Below, one piece after another: positions 26,422-36,172 of a stretch of DNA of 64,000 nt. The notes under the pieces are model-generated. The model saw only the letters and a list, made by a program, of their open reading frames with translations, was not told the DNA's origin and searched no databases. Origin of the DNA: Rubellimicrobium aerolatum (lineage in GTDB: Bacteria; Pseudomonadota; Alphaproteobacteria; Rhodobacterales; Rhodobacteraceae); the NCBI RefSeq assembly GCF_017872975.1, contig NZ_JAGGJP010000002.1, forward strand, positions 62,001 through 126,000. The letters are read 5' to 3'. How positions within the stretch are numbered: position 1 is the stretch's first letter; each line of letters starts with the position of its first letter. A program made the position numbers and the translations under genes.

Positions 26422-27783
26422 ATGAAGATCGCGATGATCGGGACAGGCTACGTGGGCCTGGTGTCGGGGGTCTGCTTCTCCGACTTCGGCCACGAGGTGG
26501 TCTGCGTGGACAAGCACGAGGGCAAGATCGCCGGCCTCCGCGACGGCCGCATCCCCATCTACGAGCCCGGCCTCGACGCCCTCCTCGCCCGCAACGTGGC
26601 CGAGGGGCGGCTCTCCTTCACCACCGACCTCGCCGAGGCCGTGCACGGCGCGGACGCCGTGTTCATCGCCGTGGGCACCCCCTCGCGCCGGGGCGACGGC
26701 CACGCCGACCTCAGCTACGTCTACGCCGCCGCCGAGGAGATCGCACGTTCCGCGACCGCCCCGACCGTGGTCGTGACGAAATCCACCGTCCCGGTCGGCA
26801 CCAACCGCGAGGTCGCCCGCATCCTGCGCGAGACCCGCCCCGAGTTCGCCTGGGGCGTCGCCTCCAACCCCGAGTTCCTGCGCGAGGGCGCGGCCATCGA
26901 CGACTTCATGAAGCCCGACCGCGTGGTGGTGGGCCTCGACGCCGACGGCTCCGACCAGGCCCGGCAGGTGATGGGCGACATCTACAAGCCGCTGTTCCTG
27001 CGCGACTTCCCCATCGTCTACACCGACCTCGAATCGGCCGAGATGATCAAGTATGCGGCCAACGCCTTCCTCGCCATCAAGATCACCTTCATCAACGAGG
27101 TGGCGGCGCTGTGCGAGAAGGTGGGCGCCGACGTCAAGGCCGTGTCCAAGGGCATCGGCCTCGACGGCCGCATCGGGGCCAAGTTCCTCCACGCCGGCCC
27201 CGGTTACGGCGGCTCGTGCTTCCCCAAGGACACCAACGCCTTCGCGCAAACGGGGCAGGACTTCGGCCAGCGCCTCCGCCTGGTGGAATCCACCATCGAG
27301 GTGAACGAGGCCGTCAAGGCCCGCATGGTGGACAAGATCGCGGCGCTCTCGGGCGGCTCGCTCAAGGGCAAGACCGTCACCGTCCTCGGCGTCACCTTCA
27401 AGCCCAACACCGACGACATGCGCGACGCCCCCGCGCTCGCCATCGTCCCCGCGCTCCAGGCCGCCGGCGCGACCGTCCGCGCCGTGGACCCCCAGGGCCG
27501 CCGCGAGGGCGAGCACCTGCTCCCCGGCGTCGAATGGCTGGACGACCCCTACGTGGCCGCCGAGGGCGCGCACATGGTCGCCCTCCTGACCGAGTGGAAC
27601 CAGTTCCGCGCCCTGGACCTGAAGCGCCTCGCCGCCGCCATGGCCGAGCCGCGCCTCGCCGACCTCCGCAACGTCTACGGCCCCGACGAGGCCCGCGCGG
27701 CGGGCTTCCTCGCCTACGACGCGGTCGGCCGCCAGGGCTTCGGCGCCGAGCCCGCCCAAGCCCAACGCGCCGTCGCCGAGTGA
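26422..27783 (+). CDS. ugd: UDP-glucose 6-dehydrogenase
   Basis: 453 residues from ATG 26422. The N-terminal Rossmann domain starts MKIAMIGTGYVGLVSG; the central helix and SNPEFLREG motif follow; the catalytic Cys lies in GPGYGGSCFPKD (near residue 260); the C-terminal UDP-binding domain has LGVTFKPNTDDMRDAP. It oxidises UDP-glucose to UDP-glucuronate with two NAD, for surface polysaccharides. It stands alone here, divergent from the polyamine operon. Confidence 0.95.
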   Translation: MKIAMIGTGYVGLVSGVCFSDFGHEVVCVDKHEGKIAGLRDGRIPIYEPGLDALLARNVAEGRLSFTTDLAEAVHGADAVFIAVGTPSRRGDGHADLSYVYAAAEEIARSATAPTVVVTKSTVPVGTNREVARILRETRPEFAWGVASNPEFLREGAAIDDFMKPDRVVVGLDADGSDQARQVMGDIYKPLFLRDFPIVYTDLESAEMIKYAANAFLAIKITFINEVAALCEKVGADVKAVSKGIGLDGRIGAKFLHAGPGYGGSCFPKDTNAFAQTGQDFGQRLRLVESTIEVNEAVKARMVDKIAALSGGSLKGKTVTVLGVTFKPNTDDMRDAPALAIVPALQAAGATVRAVDPQGRREGEHLLPGVEWLDDPYVAAEGAHMVALLTEWNQFRALDLKRLAAAMAEPRLADLRNVYGPDEARAAGFLAYDAVGRQGFGAEPAQAQRAVAE

Positions 27784-28082
27784 CGCCCTGACGGACCCCC
27801 ACCCGCGCGCCGGGTGGGGTTCCGCCGCGCCCGCCCCCGGCGCGGCCTCCCCCTTCCGAAGGGCGCACGTCAGCGCCCCACGCCAAGCCCAGCCGCCCCC
27901 GCCCCGATGGCCTCCGCAGGACGCGGTTACCCCGCCGCCGCGCCCACCCTCCCCGGCCCCGGAAGGCCGCTCCTCGCATCGGCATGGCCGCAGGAAAATC
28001 GCGGATCAGGGATGCCCTGAACCGGACGACATGATGTTCCTCCAAGTCCTGACTTGGCTTCGCTGATGTCGTCACGCGTCTG

Positions 28083-28520
28083 TCAGGAATACTTGTCCAG
28101 CTTCAGCGTGCCGTCCGGACGATACTCCGCGACGACGCCGCGCCCCAGGGATCGCGCAAATGTCTCGCCGTCGAGCGCGATGTCGAACTGGCGGACCCGG
28201 AGCTTGCCATCGACCTCCTCGATGATCGGCCCGTCGATCCCGAAGCTCTTCTCCAGCTCCTGCGTGTAGACCGGCAGATACAGCCGGGCCGCCTCCAGGC
28301 TGTCACGCGACCGAGCAGCCAACTGCGTCATGAAGGCGTCGAACTCGGCGTCTCCGGTGGCCTGGTGCGCGGCGGTGAAATCTCCCCCGACGGTCGCGTC
28401 CCCGCCCCCATAGTTGTTGATGGTCGTCAGAAGACCGCTGATATGGGTGAGCTGGTGGCCCGCGAAGATCTGGGCCTCCTCGACGGAGCCGAAGCTCCGG
28501 CCCGGAATCTTCCCAGCCAT
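28083..28520 (-). CDS. hypothetical protein, possibly truncated at the N-terminus
   Basis: 145 residues from ATG 28520. Soluble, mixed alpha/beta with ISGLLTTINNYGGGDATVGGDF and a C-terminal beta-rich part (DGKLRVRQFDIALDGETF). No family recognised. The frame stays open and codon use stays plausible for about 25 residues upstream of the chosen ATG, without a good start, so the gene may originally have been longer. Confidence 0.5.
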   Translation of the reverse strand: MAGKIPGRSFGSVEEAQIFAGHQLTHISGLLTTINNYGGGDATVGGDFTAAHQATGDAEFDAFMTQLAARSRDSLEAARLYLPVYTQELEKSFGIDGPIIEEVDGKLRVRQFDIALDGETFARSLGRGVVAEYRPDGTLKLDKYS

Positions 28521-28840
28521 GGCGGCGGCGTGGAGGCTCTTCGCCTGGGACGTGGCCGCCCGCTGGAAGAGGTTGGCTCGGTTCGGCCCAGAGCTGTTGC
28601 GCCGATCACGTTCCGTCCTCGCCGCACAGCTCGGCGCGGGCGGCGGACAGGAAGGCCAGCGCGCCACCCATCGGCCCCGCCCGCCCCGCAGCGCGCGGCC
28701 CACCCCATCCCCTCAAGAGCCTTCTGACAGGCCTTCGCCCCTGCCCATCAACTTGGCCCAAATACGCAAGCAACGCCTCCGCCCGCGCCCCGGCCACGGG
28801 CTCACGGGCAACTTCATCCCCACCGCGAATCACCCCCGGG

Positions 28841-28911
28841 GAGTGTTGCGCGAATCGCCCCCTGACCGTTCGTTGCTGTCAGACGGCGTTAACGGTTCGG
28901 TGCGATTCTCC
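28841..28911 (+). promoter_or_regulatory. dispersed promoter-like repeat, copy 1
   Basis: Contains GTTGCGCGAATCG, then CGTTCGTTGCTGTC and GGCGTTAACG. The same order of blocks recurs on the minus strand at 58379-58435 and, more divergent, at 50971-51040. The GTTAAC ends 54 nt before the ATG at 28948; in the copy at 58379 the distance to the next ATG is 55 nt. Fixed spacing argues for a promoter or leader. Confidence 0.5.
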
Positions 28912-28947
28912 CCCCACACGCCCGCAACGGAAAGGAGGACCCGACCC

Positions 28948-29208
28948 ATGGACCCGCTCACCGCCCTCGCCCTGCCGCCCGATTCGTCCTACCGGATCGG
29001 CTGCCTCGATTCCGTCCGCCGCCAGCTCGCCAGCTACGTCGCCGCCGACGAGGCCGCCCTCGCGCCCGCCCGCCGCGCCCTCTGGGCGCTGGCCGAGATC
29101 GTGGCCGGCCCCGCCCCCGACCACGCCGTGGCGCACGCGGCCGAAGCCCTCATGCGCCGCTTCGTCGAGGACTGGACGGGCCGCCCCTGGTGGGAGCCCG
29201 CCCTCCTC
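28948..29208 (+). CDS. protein start with no stop codon before the opposing peptidase gene
   Basis: ATG 28948 has a strong AAGGAGG box, and 87 codons follow with almost exclusively G or C at third positions, encoding MDPLTALALPPDSSYRIGCL and a helical remainder. This looks like a real gene. The frame meets no stop at 29,208, however, and runs on antisense, in codon register, through the M3 peptidase gene. The real end is therefore unknown: a lost stop, a frameshift or a rearrangement. No family recognised. Confidence 0.45.
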
Positions 29209-31233
29209 TCACGCCGCTTCGGGGAGGAGGCCGCGGCCGCGCAGCAGCGCCTCGACCCCCGGCATCCGGCCCCGGAAGCGGGTGTAGAGGACATCCGCCT
29301 CCTCCGATCCCCCGGCGCTCAGGATGTCCTCCTCCAGCCGTCGCGCGAGGTCCGCATCGAAGGGGTCGCCCGCCTCGCCGAAGGCGGCGAAGGCGTCGGC
29401 GTCCATGACCTCGCTCCAGAGATAGGAGTAATACCCGGCGCTGTAGCCGTCGCCCGAGAAGACATGAGCGAAGTGCGGCGTGGCGTGCCGCATCCGGATG
29501 GCGCGGGGCATCCCGATCCCCTCCAGCACCTCGGCCTGCCGCTGCATGGGGTCGGCGGGCGCGGCTCCGTCATGGAACGCCAGATCCACGAGCGCGCTCG
29601 CCAGGTATTCGACGGTGTGGAACCCCATGTCGAACGTGGACGCCGCCAGCAGGCGCTCGCGCAGGTCGCGCGGCATCGGCTCGCCGCCCTCGTCGCGCGC
29701 ATGGGCCTCCAGCACCTCGGGGACCTCCAGCCAGTGCTCGTAAAGCTGCGACGGCAGCTCCACGAAGTCGCGCGCGACCGACGTGCCGCTGATCGACTCG
29801 AAGGTCACGTCCGACAGCATCTGGTGGAGCGCGTGGCCGAACTCGTGGAACAGCGTGCGGGCGTCATCCCAGCTCAGGAGGCTCGGCCCGCTCTCGCTTT
29901 TCGCGAAGTTGCAGACGTTCACGACGATGGGCCGCACCTCGCCATCGAGGCGGGATTGCGACCGCATGGCGCTGCACCAGGCCCCCGACCGCTTCCCCTC
30001 GCGGGCGAAGTAGTCGCCGACGAACGCCGCCACGTGCGCGCCCCCGCGCGTCACGTCCCAGACCCGCACGTCGGGATGATAGCGCGGCGCGTCCGCCACC
30101 TCGCGGAACTCCAGCCCGAAGAGCCGGTGGGCCACGTCGAAGGCCGCCCCGATCATCCCATCGAGCCGCAGGAAGGCCTTCACCTCGGCCTCGTCGAGGT
30201 CGTGCTCCGCCGCGCGGCGCTTCTCGGCGTAGTAGCGCCAGTCCCAGGGCTCCAAGGGCCCGGCGTGCCCGTCGGCGTGCAGCATCAGCTCCAGCACCAC
30301 CGCGTCGCGCTCCGCCGCCTCCCGCGCCGGGGCCCAGACCTCCATCAGCAGCTCGCGCACCCGCGCGGGCTCCCGCGCCATCTCGGTCTCCAGCTTCCAG
30401 TCCGCGAAGGACGCATAGCCCAGCAGCCGCGCCCGCTCCTCGCGCAGCCGCAGCATCTCGGCGGCGATGCCCCGGTTGTCGGTCGCCCCCCCGTTCGCCC
30501 CCCGCGCGGTCCAGGCCTCGTAGGCCCTGCGCCGCAGGTCGCGGCGCGGCGAGAACTGGAGGAACGGCACGATGAGCGAGCGCGAGAGCGTCACCACCGG
30601 CCCGCCGGCCCCGCGCGCCTCCCCGGCGGCGCGCGCGCCGGCGACCACGAACTCCGGCAGCCCCTCCAGGTCCTGCTCTCCCAGGGGCATGGCCCAGTCC
30701 CGCTCGTCCGCGAGGACGTTCTGGCTGAACTGCGTCCCCAGCACCGCGAGCCGCGCCTTCACCTCCTTCATCCGCTCGGCCGCCGTCCCCTCCAGCCGCG
30801 CGCCGGAGCGGACGAAGCCGCGATGGGTGAGGAACAGCACCCGCTCCTCCTCGGGGTTCAGCCCGAGGGCGTCCTTCCGCGTCCACAACTCGTCGATCCG
30901 CCCGAACAGCGCCGTGTTCGACGTGATCTCGGACCCGTAGGCCGACAGCTTGGGCGCGAGTTCCCGCTCCAGCGCGCGGCGGGCGTCGTTGCTGTCCGCG
31001 CCGGCGACGGCGTAGAAGGCCCCCAGCACGCGCGAGAGCGTGGCATCCGCCCGCTCCAGCGCGGCGACGGTGTTCCCGAAGGTCGGGGCCGCCCCGTCCT
31101 CGGCGATGGCGCGGACGTTGGCGCGCGCCTCCTCCAGCGCGGCGTCCACGGCGGGGCCGAACTCCTCGTCGCGGATGGCGTCGAAGGGCGGCAGGCCGAA
31201 GGGCGTGGTCCAGTCGGACAGGAGGGCGTTCAT
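29209..31233 (-). CDS. M3-family metallopeptidase (oligopeptidase A / peptidyl-dipeptidase type)
   Basis: 674 residues, full length for the family. The zinc site HEFGH (near residue 460, in LFHEFGHALHQML) is followed by the second ligand region in FVELPSQLYEHW. The N-terminus PFGLPPFDAIRDEEFGPAVD is that of the PrlC/Dcp branch. It degrades short peptides in the cytoplasm; oligopeptidase A versus dipeptidyl carboxypeptidase cannot be settled by eye. Its 3' end faces the incomplete gene at 28948. Confidence 0.92.
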   Translation of the reverse strand: MNALLSDWTTPFGLPPFDAIRDEEFGPAVDAALEEARANVRAIAEDGAAPTFGNTVAALERADATLSRVLGAFYAVAGADSNDARRALERELAPKLSAYGSEITSNTALFGRIDELWTRKDALGLNPEEERVLFLTHRGFVRSGARLEGTAAERMKEVKARLAVLGTQFSQNVLADERDWAMPLGEQDLEGLPEFVVAGARAAGEARGAGGPVVTLSRSLIVPFLQFSPRRDLRRRAYEAWTARGANGGATDNRGIAAEMLRLREERARLLGYASFADWKLETEMAREPARVRELLMEVWAPAREAAERDAVVLELMLHADGHAGPLEPWDWRYYAEKRRAAEHDLDEAEVKAFLRLDGMIGAAFDVAHRLFGLEFREVADAPRYHPDVRVWDVTRGGAHVAAFVGDYFAREGKRSGAWCSAMRSQSRLDGEVRPIVVNVCNFAKSESGPSLLSWDDARTLFHEFGHALHQMLSDVTFESISGTSVARDFVELPSQLYEHWLEVPEVLEAHARDEGGEPMPRDLRERLLAASTFDMGFHTVEYLASALVDLAFHDGAAPADPMQRQAEVLEGIGMPRAIRMRHATPHFAHVFSGDGYSAGYYSYLWSEVMDADAFAAFGEAGDPFDADLARRLEEDILSAGGSEEADVLYTRFRGRMPGVEALLRGRGLLPEAA

Positions 31234-31359
31234 GGCGTGGCGATCCCGCTGCGTTATGAGTCAGGCGTCACCATGGCCGACCGCGCGGCGGGGTTCCACC
31301 CCGCCCCGGGTCCGTGCGCGCAATCGTGCGTTGCATCGGAACGCCAGGAGCCGAACGGC

Positions 31360-32148
31360 CTAGCCCCGCGCCCGCAACCGCTCCTCCAGCCGCCGCAGCA
31401 GGAGCGACAGCCCGATGGTCATGGTCAGGTAGATCAGCGCCACGACGTTGTAGGTCTCGAAGTAGCGGAAGTTCCCCGCCGCCGTGACCTTGCCAAGCTG
31501 CGTGACGTCCGTGACCCCCAGGACGCTCACCAGCGAGGAGTCCTTGACCATCGCCACGAAGTCGTTGCCCAGCGCCGGGAACACCGTGCGGAAGGCCTGC
31601 GGGAACGTGACCAGCCGGAACCGTTGCCAGCCGGTCAGCCCCAGCGCCATGGCCGCCTCGACCTGCCCCCGCTCGACCGAGGCGAGCCCCGCGCGGAACA
31701 CCTCGGCCAGGAAGGCCGCGTAGGCCAGCGTCAGCGCGATCACCGCCCGCCACAGGAGCGAGACGTCGCGCGGCCGCAGCGGCTCCAGCCCCAGCGCCCC
31801 GGCCAGCGCGTTCCAGCCCGCGACCAGCGCCGGGGCCAGCACGAAGGCGACATACAGGAGCAGCACGACGATCGGCACCCCCCGCATGACCTCCACGTAG
31901 AGGCGCGCGGCCTGCCGCGCCGCGCGGCTGCGCGACAGCGCCATGAGCGCAAGGCCCAGCCCCAGCAGGCAGGCCGCCCCGTAGGCCACGACCGACACCA
32001 TCACCGTGATCCCGATCCCCTGCGCGAGCTTGCGCAGGATGTCGGCGTAGATCGGGCTCGCCAGCACCTGCCAGAAGAGCAGGAGGCCCGCCGCGACCAC
32101 CGCGACGAGCCACCAGGGGAAATCCTTCTCGGGAGGCGGGGACCCCAA
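31360..32148 (-). CDS. polar amino-acid ABC transporter permease
   Basis: 262 residues, apparently from a TTG at 32148, 9 bp after the binding-protein gene. A basic start, an early hydrophobic helix, then the HisMQ-type permease core with the EAA loop VEAAMALGLTGWQRFRLVTFPQA. Imports amino acids together with the adjacent binding protein. No ATPase gene lies beside it. Confidence 0.88.
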   Translation of the reverse strand: MGSPPPEKDFPWWLVAVVAAGLLLFWQVLASPIYADILRKLAQGIGITVMVSVVAYGAACLLGLGLALMALSRSRAARQAARLYVEVMRGVPIVVLLLYVAFVLAPALVAGWNALAGALGLEPLRPRDVSLLWRAVIALTLAYAAFLAEVFRAGLASVERGQVEAAMALGLTGWQRFRLVTFPQAFRTVFPALGNDFVAMVKDSSLVSVLGVTDVTQLGKVTAAGNFRYFETYNVVALIYLTMTIGLSLLLRRLEERLRARG

Positions 32149-32157
32149 GGCGGGGGC

Positions 32158-32940
32158 TTACCGCCCCATGGCGTAATCGACGAACCACGTCTGGTTCAGC
32201 GCGTCGAGCGTGCCGTCCGCGCGCATCGACTCGATGACGGCATTCATCGGCGCCACGAGGTCCGAACCCTTGGGGAAGATGAAGCCGAAATCCTCGGTCC
32301 CCAGCGGCTCGCCCACGATCCTGAGCCCGCCCTCGGAGGCCGCGACATAGCCCTCGGCCGCCGTCGAGTCCGACAGCACCAAGTCCACGTCTCCCGAGCG
32401 CAGCGCCTCCAGCCCCGCGCCGAAGGTCTCGAACTTGATGATGCGCGGGTTCGCCTCGTCGCCGTCGAGCACCTCGTAGACGGTGGTGTAGAAGGGCGTC
32501 GTGCCCGGCTGCGCCGCCGCCAGCAGGTCGGGATCGGCGGCAAAGCCCGCCGCGTCGGCGAAGCGTTCCTCGTCGCCCCGCACGATCATCCGCATCTGGC
32601 TGGTCATGTAGGGTTCCGAGAAATCCACGACCTCCCGGCGGTCGTCGCGGATGGTGATGCCGGTCATGCCGATGTCGTACTGCCCCTCCGCCACGGCGGG
32701 GATCATCGCGTCCCAGGAGGTGTTCTCGTAAGCGACCGTGGCGTTCAGCCGCTCCGCCGCCTCGGCCATGAAGTCGTATTCCCAGCCGACGGCGTTCCCC
32801 TCGGCGTCCACGAACTGGAGAGGCGGATAGGCGTTCTCGGTAACGACCGTGATCTCGCGCCCCCCGAGGTCGGGGAGGTCCTGCGCGAAGGCCGGCAGGG
32901 CGCCGAGGATCAGCGCGGCGGAGGCGAGAAGGCGGGTCAT
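32158..32940 (-). CDS. amino-acid ABC transporter substrate-binding protein
   Basis: 260 residues. Signal peptide [20 protein letters not shown], then a family 3 solute-binding fold ([50 protein letters not shown]). Binds a polar amino acid in the periplasm and hands it to the permease downstream. The ligand is not predictable by eye. Confidence 0.9.
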   Translation of the reverse strand: MTRLLASAALILGALPAFAQDLPDLGGREITVVTENAYPPLQFVDAEGNAVGWEYDFMAEAAERLNATVAYENTSWDAMIPAVAEGQYDIGMTGITIRDDRREVVDFSEPYMTSQMRMIVRGDEERFADAAGFAADPDLLAAAQPGTTPFYTTVYEVLDGDEANPRIIKFETFGAGLEALRSGDVDLVLSDSTAAEGYVAASEGGLRIVGEPLGTEDFGFIFPKGSDLVAPMNAVIESMRADGTLDALNQTWFVDYAMGR

Positions 32941-33011
32941 CTGGGGGCTCCCTGTGCGGACGTTCGCGCGGCAGGTTGGCCGCGCGCGACGCCGTTGGCA
33001 AGCCGCCCCGC

Positions 33012-33284
33012 TCAGCCCCCCGCGCTGCGCCGGAGGCTCTGGACGAAGAGCCGCGCGACCTCGCGCACGGCCTCGTCGTCCTTGGTGTCGTCCTGCGCGC
33101 TGTCGCCCAGATGCGCGATGCTGGTTTCCAGATGGTCGAACAGACCGGGAAACTGCCGCTCGATATATGTGAGCGTCTGGAACAGCAGGTGCTCGGTGGC
33201 GAGCTCGCGGTGGCGGGCCTCGGCGCCCGATTGCATCAGGCTGTCGCCGAGGGAGGAGCGGGGGTTCGTGGATGTGTCGGCCAT
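33012..33284 (-). CDS. small hypothetical helical protein
   Basis: 90 residues from ATG 33284, preceded by a weak purine stretch. Soluble and helical ([21 protein letters not shown]), no motif recognised. It lies between the moeB-like gene and the amino-acid transporter on the same strand. Confidence 0.6.
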   Translation of the reverse strand: MADTSTNPRSSLGDSLMQSGAEARHRELATEHLLFQTLTYIERQFPGLFDHLETSIAHLGDSAQDDTKDDEAVREVARLFVQSLRRSAGG

Positions 33285-33315
33285 GGCGGGCGAACTAGGC
33301 GGCCCGATCCGGCCT

Positions 33316-34380
33316 TCAAGCCCGCGGCAGGCCCCGCCCGCCGCAGACCGGGCAATCCGCCCGCGCCTCCAGCCCGATCGTGCGGGCCTCGGCATGGAGC
33401 CCATCGAACAGCAGCATCCGCCCCCGCAGCGTCTCCCCCGCCTGGGCGAGGTGCTTCACGGCCTCCAGCGCCATCAGCGAGCCCACGACTCCCGGCAGCG
33501 GCCCCGCGACCCCCGCCTCGGCGCAGGACGGCACGAGCCCCGGCGCCGGCTCCTCCGGGAAGACGCAGGCATAGCACGGCCCGCCCCGCGCCGGATCGTA
33601 GAGGCTCACCTGCCCCTCCCAGGCGGTGAGCGCCCCCGCGATCAGCGGCACCCCCGCCGCGACCGCCGCGCGGTTCACGAGGCCCCGCGTCCCGAAGCTG
33701 TCCGACCCGTCGAGCACGAGGTCATAGCCCGCCAGCAGCTCCGACGCGATGTCGGCCGTGAAGCGGCGCGAGTAGGTCCGCACCGTGATGTGCGGGTTCA
33801 GCGAGGCCGCCGAGTCCCCCGCCGACCGCGCCTTGAGGCGGCCAAGGTCGGCCTCGCCATGGATCACCTGCCGCTGGAGGTTCGACCGCTCCACCTCGTC
33901 GCCGTCGATGATGCCGAGATGCCCGACCCCTGCCGCGCCGAGATAAAGGATCGCCGGGCTCCCCAGACCCCCCGCGCCCACCACCAGCACGCGGGCGTCG
34001 CGCAAGGCGCGCTGCCCCATGCCGCCGATCTCGCGCAGGGTGATGTGGCGGGCGTAGCGCGACAGCTCCGCCTCGGACAGCGTGCCGGGCACGCGCGACG
34101 GCTCCGGCGGCGGGGCCTGCCGCCGGGTGGCCTCCACTCGCACCCGGCCCAGGACCTGCCCGTATCCCCAGGCCAACGCCACGGCGGCCACGAGCAGGAG
34201 CCACAGCCGGGGATCGCTCCCCGTCTGCTCTCGCAGAGGGTGACCCTCGCCCACGATGACATGGAGCGCCACGACCGCCGTCAAGAGAATGCCGAGCATC
34301 AGGAGCCGCGCCTGCCGAGGGGTGCCGAGGGCCCAGCCGACGACCCAGATCACCGCCGCCATCGCCCCCACCACGATCAC
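33316..34380 (-). CDS. ThiF/MoeB-family adenylyltransferase with N-terminal membrane helices
   Basis: 354 residues from a GTG that overlaps the dut stop as GTGA. Two or three hydrophobic helices (about 1-75) precede the E1-like domain: [32 protein letters not shown] (nucleotide-binding), the adenylation region [14 protein letters not shown], and two zinc Cys pairs (CYAC, CPVC). MoeB activates the C-terminus of MoaD for molybdopterin synthesis; ThiF or related sulfur-carrier activation is the alternative. The membrane-bound N-terminus is unusual for MoeB. Confidence 0.82.
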   Translation of the reverse strand: MIVVGAMAAVIWVVGWALGTPRQARLLMLGILLTAVVALHVIVGEGHPLREQTGSDPRLWLLLVAAVALAWGYGQVLGRVRVEATRRQAPPPEPSRVPGTLSEAELSRYARHITLREIGGMGQRALRDARVLVVGAGGLGSPAILYLGAAGVGHLGIIDGDEVERSNLQRQVIHGEADLGRLKARSAGDSAASLNPHITVRTYSRRFTADIASELLAGYDLVLDGSDSFGTRGLVNRAAVAAGVPLIAGALTAWEGQVSLYDPARGGPCYACVFPEEPAPGLVPSCAEAGVAGPLPGVVGSLMALEAVKHLAQAGETLRGRMLLFDGLHAEARTIGLEARADCPVCGGRGLPRA

Positions 34381-34859
34381 AGGCCGCGCCCTGTCGAGCC
34401 GAACCCGCCCGCGCCGCGCGCCGTGTCGTCCAGCGTCTCCGCTACCTCGAACCCCGCCCGCACCACCGGCGCGACCACCATCTGCGCGAGCCTCTCGCCG
34501 TGACGGATCGTGATTGTATCGTTCCCTGCGTTCAGGACCAGCACCAGCACCTCGCCCCGATAATCGGCGTCGATGGTGCCGGGCGCATTGGGCAGGATCA
34601 GCCCCCGCCTCGCAAGGCTCGACCGGGCGCGGACCTGCCCCTCGAACCCCTCGGGGATCGCCATCCGCAGCCCCGTGGGCACGGCGGCCTGTCCCCCCGG
34701 CGGCAGCGTGATCCCGAGGGTCCGCGCCCCCTCCGGCAGGTTCGCCCGCAGGTCCGCCCCCGCTGCGCCCGCCGTTTGGTAGGCGGGCAGCGGCAAGGAG
34801 CGGTCCGCGCCCTCCACCCAGGCGACCCGCACCACCGGCCCGCTCACGCCCCCGGTCAC
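34377..34859 (-). CDS. dut: dUTP diphosphatase
   Basis: 160 residues from a GTG overlapping the coaBC stop (GTGA). The trimeric dUTPase motifs are all present: [28 protein letters not shown] with the catalytic Asp, ERLAQMVV and the C-terminal [10 protein letters not shown] arm. Converts dUTP to dUMP. Coupled with coaBC as in many alphaproteobacteria. Confidence 0.94.
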   Translation of the reverse strand: MTGGVSGPVVRVAWVEGADRSLPLPAYQTAGAAGADLRANLPEGARTLGITLPPGGQAAVPTGLRMAIPEGFEGQVRARSSLARRGLILPNAPGTIDADYRGEVLVLVLNAGNDTITIRHGERLAQMVVAPVVRAGFEVAETLDDTARGAGGFGSTGRGL

Positions 34860-36055
34860 GCCAGCGCCTCCGCGATCCGCGCCGCCAGCCGCGCGGCCAC
34901 CGCGTCCTTGCCCATGCGCGGCCACTCCTCCTCGCCCATTGCGGTGATGAGCGTCACCGCGTTTTCCGACCCGCCCATGATCCCCGTCGCGGGCGACACG
35001 TCGTTCGCCACGATCCAGTCGCAGCCCTTCCGCAGCCGCTTGGCCCGCGCGTGCTCCAGCACCCGTTCCGTCTCCGCCGCGAAGCCCACCACGAGCCGCG
35101 GCCGCCCTGCCTGCATCCCGGCCACCGTCGCCAGGATGTCCGGGTTCGGCACCAGCACCAGCGAAGGCGGGCCACCCTCGCCCTTCTTCAGCTTCTGCCC
35201 CGAGGCTCCGTCCACCCGCCAGTCGGCCACCGCCGCCGCCATCACCGCCGCGTCGGCGGGCAGCGCGGCGCGCACGGCGTCCAGCATCTCCCCGGCCCTC
35301 TCCACCCGCACGACCTCCACCCCTTCGGGCGGCGGCACCGCAGCGGGTCCGGTCACGAACGTCACCCGCGCGCCCAGCGCCGCCAGAGCCGCGCCGATCG
35401 CCGCCCCTTGCGCGCCCGAGGAGCGGTTGGCGATGTAGCGCACCGGGTCGATGGGCTCGTGCGTCGGCCCCGAGGTCACGACCACATGCCGCCCCGCCAA
35501 GGGCCGCGCGGCGGGCCTCAGCGCTCCCTCCGCCGCCGCGACGATCTCCAGCGGCTCGGCCATCCGCCCGTAGCCGAACTCCCCGCAGGCCATCGCCCCC
35601 TGGTTCGGCCCGACGAACAGCACCCCGTCGCGCCGCAGCGCCGCGAGGTTCCGCTGCGTCGCCGGATGCTCCCACATCCGCACGTTCATCGCCGGGGCCA
35701 TCAGCACCCGCTTGTCGGTGGCCAGCAGCAGCGTCGCCGCGAGGTCCGGCGCGAAGCCGTTCGCCGCCCGCGCCATCAGGTCGGCGGTCGCGGGCGCGAC
35801 CACCACGAGATCGGCGGAACGCGACAGCTCGATATGCCCCATCTTCGCCTCGGCGGTCAGATCGAACAGCGTCCGATGCACCTCCTCGCCCGCCAGCGCC
35901 GAGACCGACAGCGGCGTCACGAACTCCGCCCCCGAGGCGGTCAGCACCGGAGTCACCCGCGCGCCCCGCTCCTTCAGCCGCCGGATGAGGTCCAGCGCCT
36001 TGTAGGCGGCGATCCCGCCACCGATGACGAGAAGAATGTGGCGACCCGCGAGCAT
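34856..36055 (-). CDS. coaBC: bifunctional phosphopantothenoylcysteine decarboxylase/synthetase
   Basis: 399 residues. The N-terminal flavoprotein (CoaC) has [34 protein letters not shown] and the active-site Cys in [10 protein letters not shown]. The C-terminal CoaB half begins [21 protein letters not shown]. Two steps of coenzyme A synthesis. First gene of the coupled coaBC-dut-moeB-like group. Confidence 0.95.
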   Translation of the reverse strand: MLAGRHILLVIGGGIAAYKALDLIRRLKERGARVTPVLTASGAEFVTPLSVSALAGEEVHRTLFDLTAEAKMGHIELSRSADLVVVAPATADLMARAANGFAPDLAATLLLATDKRVLMAPAMNVRMWEHPATQRNLAALRRDGVLFVGPNQGAMACGEFGYGRMAEPLEIVAAAEGALRPAARPLAGRHVVVTSGPTHEPIDPVRYIANRSSGAQGAAIGAALAALGARVTFVTGPAAVPPPEGVEVVRVERAGEMLDAVRAALPADAAVMAAAVADWRVDGASGQKLKKGEGGPPSLVLVPNPDILATVAGMQAGRPRLVVGFAAETERVLEHARAKRLRKGCDWIVANDVSPATGIMGGSENAVTLITAMGEEEWPRMGKDAVAARLAARIAEALA

Positions 36056-36120
36056 GGCCGGACAATTGGCGGCCCGGCCGCCGGAGTCAACGCAAGGGCC
36101 GCACCCTCAAGGCACGGCCC

Positions 36121-36168
36121 TTTCTTTGACTCGAAGTATTCCGGGGGCGTGGGGGCAGAGCCCCCACC
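36121..36168 (-). repeat. hairpin plus ATACTTGG-type repeat downstream of rpoH side
   Basis: Read on the minus strand: GGGGGCTCTGCCCCC hairpin, then CCCCCGGAATACTTCGAG and TCAAAGAAA. The same order (G-rich hairpin, then ATACTTGGAGCCAAAGAAG) occurs at 50774-50836. It follows the rpoH stop and probably serves as its terminator. Confidence 0.5.
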
Positions 36169-36172
36169 TCCG

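Noticed and set aside
28950-34503. A plus-strand reading frame open for more than 5 kb across the peptidase, transporter and moeB-like genes
   Set aside because: It lies antisense and in codon register with real genes of extreme GC third positions, which removes stop codons. Only its first 87 codons, before the overlap, have independent support.
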